Shown here: one piece after another, positions 17,016 through 26,748 of the stretch
How the letters are laid out: the number at the start of each line of letters is the position of its first letter
Numbering within the stretch: the first letter of the stretch is position 1
Assembly (NCBI GenBank): GCA_041389885.1
Contig: JAWKRB010000032.1
Coordinates: forward strand, 1-64,000
Direction of reading: 5' to 3'
Length of the DNA stretch: 64,000 bases
Source: JAWKRB01 sp041389885
GTDB lineage: Bacteria > Myxococcota_A > Polyangia > Polyangiales > Ga0077539
Translations under genes and position numbers: made by a program
Notes under the pieces: model-generated
Seen by the model: the letters and a program-made list of their open reading frames with translations, nothing else
Databases searched by the model: none
Told to the model about the DNA's origin: nothing

Positions 17016-17570
17016 CTACCTGTGCTCTCGCGCCAGCACGCCGAATCGCCAGTGGTCGGTCCAGACCCCGCCGATGGGGCGGTCTTCGCGCAGGGTGCCC
17101 TCGCGCTGAAATCCCAGCTTCTCGAGCACCCGCGCGCTGCCGTGGTTGCCCACGGCGACGTCGGCCCGCACCTTGTGCAGCCGCAGCGTCTCGAAGGCGT
17201 AGCGCAGCATCGGCCGCGCGGCCTCGGTCGCGATGCCTCGGCGCGCGCAGTCTGACCGCACCCAGTAGCCCAGCTCGGCCTGCCCCCGGCGAAGGTCGAC
17301 GTTGTCGATCTCGACGTTGCCCAGCAGCGCGCCGGTCTCGCGCTCGTAGACCCCGAGGCGCACCGTGCGCTCCGCGAGCCAAGACTCCCGGCCGACCCGA
17401 ATGAAGCGCCGGGCGTGGTCGATCTCTCGCATCTCCCGGGGCCACGACATGAAGCGCCCGAGCTCCTCGCGCGACGCCGCGACGAGGGCGAGGAGCTCCC
17501 GCGCCTCTTGCGGCGCCATGGGACGCAGCTGCAGCCGGGGCGTGTTCGCGAAGGTGAACGCGGGGAGCAT
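17016..17570 (-). CDS. GNAT N-acetyltransferase, RimJ/RimL-like
   Basis: 184 aa from the ATG at 17570. The longer reading to 17609 adds residues with no family match. RLQLRPM near the start and ELGYWVRSDCARRGIATEA mark the RimJ/RimL-type GNAT fold, with the acetyl-CoA pyrophosphate loop CARRGIA. LEKLGFQREGTLRED is the usual C-terminal helix-strand. It probably acetylates a protein N-terminus or a small amine such as an antibiotic. Which one cannot be told. It is divergent from the hypothetical gene at 17639. Confidence 0.88.
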   Translation of the reverse strand: MLPAFTFANTPRLQLRPMAPQEARELLALVAASREELGRFMSWPREMREIDHARRFIRVGRESWLAERTVRLGVYERETGALLGNVEIDNVDLRRGQAELGYWVRSDCARRGIATEAARPMLRYAFETLRLHKVRADVAVGNHGSARVLEKLGFQREGTLREDRPIGGVWTDHWRFGVLAREHR

Positions 17571-17638
17571 GGAGAGTTCTTCACATCGTGAACGCCGGAG
17601 CCACGCCACCGCAAGCGTTTCGCGCTATGAGGCGCGGC

Positions 17639-18580
17639 ATGGAAGCCCTCACCGCCGAGTCGCTCCTCGCGCGCTGGTTCTGGCCCCACTATCCCCCCGA
17701 CGTGCGCGCGGCGCCCTTTCTGCACCGCGACGTCGACGCCAACCCCGGCGCCAACCCCGCCCTCGCGCAGCACCTCCGCGACGCCGCGGAGCGCTTCGTC
17801 GAGAACGCGCCGCGGCTCCTGGGCGAGCCCGTCACCCTCGACGACGCCGGCGTCGAGGCCCTCGCGCGGGGGCTGACCCGAGCGCGCCGCGACGCGTGGA
17901 TGGCCGCGGGCGACCCGGCCGACCCGTCCAACGTGTTCTTCAACGCCGTGGTGCACGGCGCGATGTTCGTCGGCGAGGTGATCGCGCGCGAGCACGGGGG
18001 CCGCTGGGAGCTGCGCCGCCCGCTCTGGGAGTCGGTGGTCCACCGCCGCCGCGGGGGGACGGTGAGTCCCTTTCACTGGCTGCTCAAGAGCCTCGCCGAC
18101 GACGCCGTCGACGAGCGCCCCCTCGCGGTGCGCTGGCGCCTGCACGTGCTGCAAGACGACCTCGACCCGACGACCCTCCCGAAGCTCACCGAGGCGGGGT
18201 CGCTCCCCGCGCTCAAGGCCCCGAGCTACGACACGCTGGTGAAGCTCCTGCACCAACACCTCGAGGCGCTGCGCGACCTGGGCGAGGGCTGTCCGTCTCC
18301 GCGGGAGTTCACCGAGCGGGCGTACCCGCGGCTGTCGTTCACGATCCTGCACGGCGGCCGCGTGGTGGTCGCGCACGGGCAGACCCGGAGTGAAGACGGC
18401 ACGAACCTCGTCGAGCTGCACTGGCTCACCGCGCGCGGGCACGACCACACCGACGTGCTCCCGATGGACGCCGACGTGCCGTACTTCGCCCGCGCCCTGG
18501 GCGACGACGCGATGGAGGTCACCCTCGCCTGGCGCGGCGGGCCGCACACCCACCGGCTCACGCTCCGCGGCCACGGCTGA
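17639..18580 (+). CDS. Hypothetical cytoplasmic protein
   Basis: 313 aa with no signal peptide or membrane segment. The ATG at 17639 has an AGGCG motif about 6 nt upstream; an in-frame ATG at 17627 is possible. Segments worth noting are PSNVFFNAVVHGAMFVGEVI (helical), ELRRPLWESVVHRR and a C-terminal beta-rich part with LSFTILHGGRVVVAHGQTR and HDHTDVLPMD. I do not recognise the family. Composition matches the neighbours, so it is probably a resident gene. It lies 48 nt before the molybdopterin oxidoreductase gene and on the same strand, so it may be cotranscribed. Confidence 0.75.
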   Translation: MEALTAESLLARWFWPHYPPDVRAAPFLHRDVDANPGANPALAQHLRDAAERFVENAPRLLGEPVTLDDAGVEALARGLTRARRDAWMAAGDPADPSNVFFNAVVHGAMFVGEVIAREHGGRWELRRPLWESVVHRRRGGTVSPFHWLLKSLADDAVDERPLAVRWRLHVLQDDLDPTTLPKLTEAGSLPALKAPSYDTLVKLLHQHLEALRDLGEGCPSPREFTERAYPRLSFTILHGGRVVVAHGQTRSEDGTNLVELHWLTARGHDHTDVLPMDADVPYFARALGDDAMEVTLAWRGGPHTHRLTLRGHG

Positions 18581-20761
18581 CCGCGGCGGTTGTCGCGGCG
18601 CCCCGAAAGCCTGCATCCTGCGGGCACGATGAGCACCCGGCACCCGCGAACCTGTCACCTCTGCGAGGCCATGTGCGGCCTCGTGATCACCGTCGAAGAC
18701 GGGCGCATCGCCGACATCCGCGGTGACGTCGACGACCCCTTCTCCCGCGGGCACATGTGCCCCAAGGGCTACGCCCTCAAGGAGCTGTACGAAGACCCCG
18801 ACCGCCTGCGCGCGCCGGTGCGGCGCACCGCGACGGGGTGGCAGGAGATCTCGTGGAGCGAGGCCCTCGACGAGGCCGCCGCGGGGATCCTCGCGGCGCG
18901 AAGGGCGCACGGCCGCGACGCCGTCGGCGTGTACGTGGGCAACCCCGCGGTGCACAACCACGGCACGTCCATGGCGATGAGCCCCTTTCTCGGCGCGCTC
19001 CGCACCCGCAACCGCTTCGACGCCAACTCGCAAGACGCGAACCCCAAGCTCCTCGCGTGCATGCTGATGTACGGCGACCAGTTCTCGATCACGGTCCCCG
19101 ACCTCGACCGCACCGAGTACCTGCTGATGCTGGGCGCGAACCCCGCGGCGTCGAACGGGAGCATCATGACCCTCGGCGACGTGCGCGGCCGCCTCAAGGG
19201 CCTGCGCGAGCGCGGCGCGCGCTTCGTCGTCGTCGACCCGCGGCGCACCGAGACCACGCGCTGGGCGACGGAGCACCAGTTCATTCGCCCCGGCGGCGAC
19301 GCGGCGTACCTGCTCGCGCTGCTGAACGTGATCTTCTCCGAGGGCCTCGCGCGGAGCGACCAGGCCCGCGAGACCTCGCGGGGCTTCGACGCCCTCGCCC
19401 ACGCGGCGCGCCCCTTCACCCCCGAGCGCGTGGCGCCCGCGGTGGGCATCTCCGCCGAGGTCATCACCCGCACCGCCCGCGACTTCGCGACCGCCCGACG
19501 CGCGGTGGCCTACGGCCGCGTGGGCGTGTGTCAGAACGAGTTCGGCACCACGGCGAGCGCGCTCCTCGAGGCGCTCAACGTGGTCACGGGCAACTTCGAC
19601 CAGCCCGGCGGCGCGATGTTCACGCACCCCGCGGTCGACCTCGCCTCCCTCGCCCGCACCTTCGTCGGCAACCGCTACGGCCGCTGGCGCTCCCGCGTGC
19701 GAGGGCTCCCCGAGTTCAGCGGGAACCTCCCCGCGAGCGTCATCGCCGAGGAGATCGAGACGCCCGGCGAGGGGCAGATCCGCGCCTTCGTGACCGTCGC
19801 GGGCAACCCCGTGTCGTCGACCCCCGACAGCGCGCGCATGGCCCGCGCCTTCGCGTCCCTCGACTTCATGGTCTCGGTGGACTGCTTCATCAACGAGACC
19901 ACGCGTCACGCGAACCTCATCCTGCCGCCGGTGCACGCCCTCGAGCGCTCGCACTACGACCTGGTGTTCTCGGCCTTCGCCGTGCGCAACGTCGCCAAGC
20001 ACTCGCTGCCGGTCATGCCCAAGCCCGCAGGAGGACGCACCGACTGGGAGATCCTCTACGAGCTCGGGATGCGCCTGGGCGGCATGCGCGCCGGCCCCCC
20101 CGCGCTGAACGCCGCCGCGCGCTACGCGTGGCGCGCGGGCCTCGCCCCCGACGCCGACCATTTCCTCGACCTCGCGCTGCGCGCGGGCCCCTACCGCCTC
20201 TCGCTGCGCAAGCTCCGGGCGTCTCCCCACGGCCTGGACCTCGGCCCGCTGCGCCCCTCCGGCGGCGCGCGCGTGCGCACGCGCGACGGGCGCGTCGACC
20301 TCCTGCCCACGCTGGTCGCCGACGACCTCGCGCGGGTCTCGTCGTGGCTCGACGCCGCGCGCGACGACGCCTCGCTCACCCTCATCGGGCGGCGTCACGT
20401 GCGCAGCAACAACTCGTGGATGCACAACTGCCCGTCGCTGGTGAAGGGCCGCGACCGCGCGACGCTGAGGGTCCACCCCGACGACGCGCGGCGGCTGGGG
20501 CTGACCGACGGCGAGCGCGCGCGCATCGAGAGCGACGTCGGCGCGGTCACCGCCGCGGTGGAGGTCAGCGACGAGGTGATGCCCGGCGTGGTCTCGCTCC
20601 CCCACGGCTTCGGCCAGCGCGAGGCCCGCGACACCCTCCGCGTCGCCGGCGCCCTCGACGCGCCCAACGCCAACGTGCTCAACAGCACCCACACCCTCGA
20701 CCCCCTCAGCGGGACCGCGGCGCTCAACAGCGCGCGGGTGCGGGTCACGCCCGAGCGCGCG

Positions 20762-21418
<657 letters not shown>

Positions 21419-21458
21419 GCCCCCGGTTATGGCGCCGGGGGGTGTGCGGAACAAGCCC

Positions 21459-22409
21459 TCAGCGGGTGAGGCGCCAGCAGCGGTGCGGCGTTCGCCCGCG
21501 GTAGTCTTCGGGGAGGGTCTGCGCGGTGATCTCTCGCGCGTCGAGGCCGTCGAGGCGCGGCTCGAAGCGCTGGTGGTTCGTCGAGAAGAGCAGCGCGCCG
21601 CCGGGGGCGAGGAGCTCGAGGGTGGCCTCGACGAGGCCGCGGTGGTCGCGCTGCACGTCGAGCCCGTCGACGCCGCCCTTCGTCGAGAACGACGGCGGAT
21701 CGAGCACCGCGAGGTCATACCGCCTCCCCGCCCGCGCCTCGTCCCGCAGGAACCACACGGCGTCTTCGCGCCGGGTGACGTGCGCGGCGGAGGCGAGGCC
21801 GTTGAGCGCGAGGTTGTCTCGGGTCCAGTCGAGGTAGCGGCCCGAGAGGTCGACGGTGGTGGTCGACGCCGCGCCGCCCTGGGCCGCCGCGCAGGTGAAG
21901 CTGCCGGTGTACCCGAAGAGGTTGAGCACGCGCTTGCCCGCCGACTCGGCCGTGACCAGGGCGCGGGTGATCCGGTGGTCGGTGAAGAGCCCGGTGTCGA
22001 GGTAGTCGTCGAGGTTGACGTAGAAGCGCAGCGGCCCCTCGCGCACCACGAGGCGCTCGCCCTGGGTGTCGAGGCGCTCGTAGCGCTCGCCCCGCTCGGG
22101 GCGCGTCTGGCGCGAGCGCGTGTGCACGTGGTCCTCGGGCACCCCGAGCGCGGCGGCGACGGCGCGGGCCATGGACCCCACCCAGTCGTCGACCCTGTCG
22201 GTCTGCGCGCGGGCGTACTCGCCCACCACGAGGTGGCCCTCGTACCAGTCCACCACCGCGCGCACCTCGGGGATGTCCCGGTCGTAGAGGCGGTACGCGC
22301 CGACGTTCGCGCGCTCCATCCGAGGCCGCAGGTGCCGAAACCTCCGGCTGACCCGGTTGGCGAGCATCGCGGCCTGCTCGGCGACGCGGGCGGGCGTGAG
22401 GACCGACAC
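21459..22409 (-). CDS. Class I SAM-dependent methyltransferase, RlmK/RlmI-like
   Basis: 316 aa from a GTG at 22409, only 2 nt after the upstream pilT-like stop. N-terminal residues to about 120 form a substrate-binding part. The Rossmann methyltransferase domain has VLNLFGYTGSFTCAAA (motif I), TVDLSGRYLDW (motif II), LDPPSFS (motif IV, as in N2-guanine or C5-cytosine rRNA enzymes) and LLFSTNHQRF. This is the arrangement of the C-terminal half of RlmL (RlmK, m7G2069) and of RlmI, without the THUMP or PUA domain. A 23S rRNA target is likely but not certain. It is translationally linked to the two pilT-like genes. Confidence 0.85.
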   Translation of the reverse strand: MSVLTPARVAEQAAMLANRVSRRFRHLRPRMERANVGAYRLYDRDIPEVRAVVDWYEGHLVVGEYARAQTDRVDDWVGSMARAVAAALGVPEDHVHTRSRQTRPERGERYERLDTQGERLVVREGPLRFYVNLDDYLDTGLFTDHRITRALVTAESAGKRVLNLFGYTGSFTCAAAQGGAASTTTVDLSGRYLDWTRDNLALNGLASAAHVTRREDAVWFLRDEARAGRRYDLAVLDPPSFSTKGGVDGLDVQRDHRGLVEATLELLAPGGALLFSTNHQRFEPRLDGLDAREITAQTLPEDYRGRTPHRCWRLTR

Positions 22410-22411
22410 GC

Positions 22412-24118
22412 TCAGGGCTCCCGGCTGGTGAGGTCGCGCGGCAGGGGGATGCCCTGCTGCTGAAAGAGCGTGCGCAGCTCCTGCTTGTTGATCGCGCGGG
22501 CCCACGCCTCGCGGATGTCGATCTTGCCCGCGCGCACGAGCTCGCCGAGGGCGTCGTTGAGGGTCTGCATGCCGTGCTGCTTCGAGGTCTGCATCACGCC
22601 GTAGAGCTGAAAGCTCTTGCCCTCACGAATGAGGTTGGCGACCGCGGGCGTCACGAAGAGCACCTCGTGCGCGGCCACGCGCCCGCCGCCGATCTTCTTG
22701 CAGAGCGTCTGCGAGATCACGGCCTTGAGCGACTCCGAGAGCATCGTGCGAATCTGCGGCTGACGCTCGGCGGGGAACTGGTCGATGATCCGGTCGACGG
22801 TGTTGGTGGCGGTGCGGGTGTGGAGGGTGCCGAAGACCAGGTGGCCGGTCTCCGCGGTCTCGATGGCGATGGCCACGGTCTCGAGGTCGCGCATCTCGCC
22901 CACGAGCACCACGTCGGGGTCCTCGCGCAGCGCGGCGCGCAGGGCGTCTTTGAAGCCGTCGGTGTGCACGCCGACCTCGCGCTGGTTCACCAGGCAGCGG
23001 TTGTTGGGGTGCACGAACTCGATGGGGTCCTCGATGGTGATGATGTGGTCGCGGCGGGTGGCGTTGATGCGGTGAATGAGCGCGGCGAGGGTGGTGCTCT
23101 TGCCCGAGCCCGTGGGCCCCGTGACCAGCACGAGGCCCTTGGACAGGTTGCAGAGCTCGAGCACGTGCCTCGAGATGCCGAGCACCTCGGCGCTCACGAT
23201 GTCCACCGGGATGCGGCGGAACACCCCCGCGCAGCCGCGTCGGTCGACGAAGGCGTTGCCGCGAAAGCGCGCGACCTCGGGGATCTCGTAGGCGAAGTCG
23301 ACGTCGTTGCGCGCGGCGTACACCAGCCGCGCCTCGTCGCTCATGGTCGAGAGCAGCAGCAGCCGCATCGTCTGCTGCTTGAGCACCGGGTGGTCGCCGG
23401 GCAGCGGGCGAATCTCCCCGTGGAGCCGCATCATCGGCGGCCGGTCGCACACCAGGTGGAGGTCGCTCGCGCCCACCTCGGTCATGCGGCGCAGGAGCGC
23501 GTCGATGTGCGTGCGGTCCATGGGTCCGGCGCGCACCTCGCCGACGATGGGCGCGACCTTGGGCTGCGGCTCGGGGGGCATCAGCGAGCGCGGGAGGCTG
23601 GGCGTCGGCGGCGCGGCGACGGGCACCTCGACGCTCGGTCGCGGCGGCGGGGCGGCGGTGGTCGCGACGGCGAGGACCTCCATCGACGGGCGCGGGCGCG
23701 GCGCCGCCGCGGGCACCTCGACGCTCGCCCGCGCCGGGATGCTGGCGCGCGAGCGCGAGGGCGCGTCCTTCGGCGCGGGCGCGGTGCGCGCGGGGATGCG
23801 GTCTGCGGTGGTGCTCGCGCGCATGGGCGTGAGCACCACGCGCCACGCGCCGGGGAAGGGTTGCACGTCGACCACCACGACGGGCGCGTCGACGGGGTGC
23901 ACGAAGCGCGCGGGCCGGCCGTGCCGCAGGTCGCTCAGCGCAGTGGGCGGCGCGACCTCTTGCACCGACGACACGAGGAGGGCGTGCTCGACGCTCTGGG
24001 TCGAGGTCTTCTCGGCGCCGCTGGCGAGGCGGGCGACGACGGGGCCGTTGGAGCTCAGCGTGAGGGACGCGGCCTCGACGCGGAGCAGATGCTGCACGAA
24101 GCGATCGATGCTCGGCAC
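22412..24118 (-). CDS. PilT/PilU-like retraction ATPase with N-terminal extension
   Basis: 568 aa from GTG with GGAGG 8 nt upstream. The C-terminal 360 residues are a full PilT-type hexameric ATPase: ASDLHLVCDRPPMMRLHGEI, Walker A GPTGSGKST, Asp box IEDPIEFVH, Walker B PDVVLVGEMRD, and the His box GHLVFGTLHT. The expected role is pilus retraction at the inner membrane. About 95 N-terminal residues align with the same region of the next gene and look like a decayed copy of the PilT N-terminal domain. An Ala/Pro/Ser-rich linker of about 100 residues follows (99-200), with repeated motifs such as RPSVEVP. It lies 3 nt after the upstream paralogue. It could be PilU-like rather than PilT itself. 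Confidence 0.88.
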   Translation of the reverse strand: MPSIDRFVQHLLRVEAASLTLSSNGPVVARLASGAEKTSTQSVEHALLVSSVQEVAPPTALSDLRHGRPARFVHPVDAPVVVVDVQPFPGAWRVVLTPMRASTTADRIPARTAPAPKDAPSRSRASIPARASVEVPAAAPRPRPSMEVLAVATTAAPPPRPSVEVPVAAPPTPSLPRSLMPPEPQPKVAPIVGEVRAGPMDRTHIDALLRRMTEVGASDLHLVCDRPPMMRLHGEIRPLPGDHPVLKQQTMRLLLLSTMSDEARLVYAARNDVDFAYEIPEVARFRGNAFVDRRGCAGVFRRIPVDIVSAEVLGISRHVLELCNLSKGLVLVTGPTGSGKSTTLAALIHRINATRRDHIITIEDPIEFVHPNNRCLVNQREVGVHTDGFKDALRAALREDPDVVLVGEMRDLETVAIAIETAETGHLVFGTLHTRTATNTVDRIIDQFPAERQPQIRTMLSESLKAVISQTLCKKIGGGRVAAHEVLFVTPAVANLIREGKSFQLYGVMQTSKQHGMQTLNDALGELVRAGKIDIREAWARAINKQELRTLFQQQGIPLPRDLTSREP

Positions 24119-24121
24119 CGC

Positions 24122-25546
24122 TCAGGCCTCCGGGATCGTGACCCCGGCGTTGCCGAGGAGGGTGCGAAAGTCTGCCTTGTGAATGGCCTTGAGGTACGCC
24201 TCGCGGGGCTCGACCACGCCGTCCATCACGAGGTCGAAGAGCGAGTCGTTCATGGTCACCATGCCGAGGTTTCGGCACGACTGCATCTGCCCGTAGAGCT
24301 GGTACGTCTTGCCCTCGCGGATGAGGTTGGCCACCGCGGTCGTCCCCGTGAGGATCTCGTACGCCGCGGCGCGCCCGCCGCCGACCTTCTTGCACAGCGT
24401 CTGCGACACGACGCCCTTGAGCGACTCCGAGAGCATCGTGCGAATCTGCGGCTGCCGGTCCGAGGGGAACTGGTCGATGATCCGGTCGACGGTGCTCGGC
24501 GCGGTGTTGGTGTGGAGGGTGCCGAAGACTAGGTGCCCCGTCTCCGCGGTCTCGATGGCGATCTCGATGGTCTCGAGGTCGCGCATCTCGCCCACCAGCA
24601 CCACGTCGGGGTCCTCGCGCAGCGCGGCGCGCAGGGCCTGGCGAAAGCCCTCGGTGTGCACCCGAACCTCGCGCTGCGAGATCAGGCAGCGCTTGTCGGG
24701 GTGCACGAACTCGATGGGGTCTTCGATGGTGAGGATGTGCTCGTCGCGCGTCGCGTTGATGCGGTCGATGATCGCCGCGAGGGTGGTGCTCTTGCCCGAG
24801 CCCGTGGGGCCCGTGACCAGCACGAGGCCCTTCGAGAGCTCGCAGAAATCCATCATCGCCTGCGGCAGGCCGAGCTTCTCCGCGGAGAGGATCTCGTACG
24901 GGATGCGCCGCATGACCGCGCCCACCCCGTTGCGGTCGGTGAAGAGGTTCACGCGAAAGCGCGAGACGCCGGGGATCTCGTAGGCGAAGTCGGTGTCGTG
25001 GCGGCGCTGGAATTCCTCGCGGTTTCGCGCGGGGGCGATCGCCATGAGGATCGACCGGAGCTGGGCGTCGGTGAAGGGCGGCGCCGACTCGAGCGCGAGG
25101 ATCTCGCCGTGCAGGCGCACGAGCGGCGGGCAGCCCACGGAGAGGTGAAGGTCGCTCGCGCCGCGCTTGGACATCATCCGAAGGAGCCGCTCAACCCCGA
25201 CGGGCTCGGCGGGGGGATCAGGCGCCGTGCGAGGCAGCCCCGGCGTGGCGCCCGGCAGGAGGGTGACCCGCCAGGCGCTGGCGCCGGGGACGACCTCGAG
25301 GGTCACCACGCCGCTCGGCGAGCCCTCGTACACGAAGCGGATCGTCGCCCCCCCGCGGAGGTCCGGCTCGCAGGCGGTCGGGAGCACCTCGAGCACCATC
25401 GCCTTCACGCTCGCGTGGTCGAGCACCTGGTTCGAGGTGCGGTCGCCCGCGCTGCTGCGGATCATCACCGGCGCGTCCGAGGCCGCGACCAGCGCGTCGG
25501 CGGCGAAGCGAACGAGGTGCGCGACGAGCTTGTCGACCTGTTTCAT
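24122..25546 (-). CDS. pilT: PilT-like retraction ATPase with N-terminal extension
   Basis: 474 aa, first gene of a four-gene minus-strand operon (two ATPases, methyltransferase, msrA). The ATG at 25546 is preferred, with GGGGAAG about 10 nt upstream; the GTG at 25555 is less likely. Residues about 120-474 form a complete PilT: GASDLHLSVGCPPLVRLHGE, FAYEIPGVSRFRVNLF, Walker A GPTGSGKST, IEDPIEFVH, Walker B DPDVVLVGEMRD, and TGHLVFGTLHTNT. PilT powers type IV pilus retraction and twitching or social motility. The first 95 residues repeat the layout of the PilT N-domain (V..LV......AL......PV..R ... AWRVTLLPG) without its conserved acidic and His residues. Symbol given by family. Confidence 0.88.
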   Translation of the reverse strand: MKQVDKLVAHLVRFAADALVAASDAPVMIRSSAGDRTSNQVLDHASVKAMVLEVLPTACEPDLRGGATIRFVYEGSPSGVVTLEVVPGASAWRVTLLPGATPGLPRTAPDPPAEPVGVERLLRMMSKRGASDLHLSVGCPPLVRLHGEILALESAPPFTDAQLRSILMAIAPARNREEFQRRHDTDFAYEIPGVSRFRVNLFTDRNGVGAVMRRIPYEILSAEKLGLPQAMMDFCELSKGLVLVTGPTGSGKSTTLAAIIDRINATRDEHILTIEDPIEFVHPDKRCLISQREVRVHTEGFRQALRAALREDPDVVLVGEMRDLETIEIAIETAETGHLVFGTLHTNTAPSTVDRIIDQFPSDRQPQIRTMLSESLKGVVSQTLCKKVGGGRAAAYEILTGTTAVANLIREGKTYQLYGQMQSCRNLGMVTMNDSLFDLVMDGVVEPREAYLKAIHKADFRTLLGNAGVTIPEA

Positions 25547-25581
25547 ACCGATCACTTCCCCGACCGACGGGACGGACGCGT

Positions 25582-25587
25582 TTTATA
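25582..25587 (-). promoter_or_regulatory. Candidate -10 element of the pilT operon
   Basis: TATAAA on the minus strand, inside a short AT-rich patch (25581-25612) that stands out in this GC-rich region. It lies 35 nt upstream of the pilT ATG, leaving a leader that holds the GGGGAAG ribosome site. No good -35 hexamer is visible. Confidence 0.4.
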
Positions 25588-25722
25588 GCCCCCCTGCCCG
25601 CCGAAATATACGGTCTGCGACGCTCGGCACGGCGGTTGATTCCCTCCCCCGCGAGCACCTCGATGACCCAAGAATTCGCGAAGAAAATGCACAACCGGCG
25701 CGCCCCGCGCCGCGGAGCCACG

Positions 25723-26706
25723 ATGAGATCCCCGCACGAGCTCGCGCCCCTCTCCCTCGCGGCCCTCTTGAGCGCATGCGGCGCGGGCCCTTCGCCCTCT
25801 GGAGACGCCGGCGCGTCCGACGTCCCCGACGCGCGCTTGAGCGACGTCGCGGTCCCCGACGCGGCGAGCGACGCTCCGGCGCTGCGGGTGCAGCCCGCGT
25901 ACGACGGCCCCGAGCGCGCGCCTGATTTCTCGTGCCTCGGCGCGCGCTCCGCGCCGACCCCCAGCGACGACGGCCCGGGGTTCCTGGTCGAGGTGCGTGA
26001 TTTTCAGCTCGAGTCGCGCCTCGCCGGCGCGCGCCTGAACGTGTTCCTGGGCGACGCTGCCCTCGGCGCGTGCTCCGCCCCGCGGTGCTTCACCGCGACC
26101 ACCGACGCGATGGGCGTCGCGACGCTCCGGGGACAGCCCGGGGCCACGCTCCGCGTCGAGGTGCTCGCGGAGCGCCGGGGCGACAACGACGCGCTCAACC
26201 TCGCCCGCTCGGTGCACCTCGGCGTGCGGGTCCCCGCCGCGGGCGCGCCCCTCGCCCTCGCGTCGATCTCCGAGGCCACGCGCAGGTACCTCCCGCTGAA
26301 CGCAGGGCTCACGGTCGCTCCGGGCGACGGGCAGCTCATGGGCGTGGCCCGCGACTGCGCCGGCGCGGCGCTCAAGCACGCGCGGGTGCGGGTCTTCGAC
26401 GCGCAGGGCGTCGAGGTGGCGCTGGGCGCGACGGGGCCCGGCGCGGCGTACACCAACGTGCTCCACCGCCCCGACCGGGCGCAGCTCGCGACGAGCTTCA
26501 ACGGGCAGTTCGTGGTGGTGAACCTCCCTCCGGGGCCGAGCTACCGCGTCGAGGCCTGGGGGCGCGTCGAGGGCGAGTCCGCGGCGCGGCGGGTGGCGTG
26601 CGAGGTGCTCCCGACCTGGCCCGAGGCGGTGACCGTGGGCGACCTGGCCCCGCTGCGAACGCCCTCGCCGGGGGACCCCTGCGGCGAGGCCGCGCGCGGT
26701 CCTTGA
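25723..26706 (+). CDS. Lipoprotein with beta-sandwich domains, unknown function
   Basis: 327 aa from the ATG at 25723, with GGAG 8 nt upstream. The signal peptide MRSPHELAPLSLAALLSAC ends in a clear lipobox (LLSAC). An Asp/Ala/Val/Pro linker follows (about 22-60). The remainder is predicted beta-rich: GFLVEVRDFQLESRLAGARL, VFLGDAALGAC, ATTDAMGVATLRGQPG and FVVVNLPPGPSYRVEAWGRV. The phrase pattern, variable loop then DA.G.ATL or NLPPG.YRVE, is that of carboxypeptidase-regulatory or Ig-like surface domains. No catalytic residues are recognised. It is probably anchored in the outer membrane. It is divergent from the pilT operon. Confidence 0.72.
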   Translation: MRSPHELAPLSLAALLSACGAGPSPSGDAGASDVPDARLSDVAVPDAASDAPALRVQPAYDGPERAPDFSCLGARSAPTPSDDGPGFLVEVRDFQLESRLAGARLNVFLGDAALGACSAPRCFTATTDAMGVATLRGQPGATLRVEVLAERRGDNDALNLARSVHLGVRVPAAGAPLALASISEATRRYLPLNAGLTVAPGDGQLMGVARDCAGAALKHARVRVFDAQGVEVALGATGPGAAYTNVLHRPDRAQLATSFNGQFVVVNLPPGPSYRVEAWGRVEGESAARRVACEVLPTWPEAVTVGDLAPLRTPSPGDPCGEAARGP

Positions 26707-26748
26707 CCGAACCCGGCGCATCGCGGAGACGTCGCGCCGAGACTCCCC

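Noticed and set aside
16820..20692. A 1,290-codon minus-strand frame opposite the oxidoreductase region
   Set aside because: It is antisense to clear enzymes and its composition is that of a shadow frame. Only the GNAT gene inside this span, in a different frame, is real.
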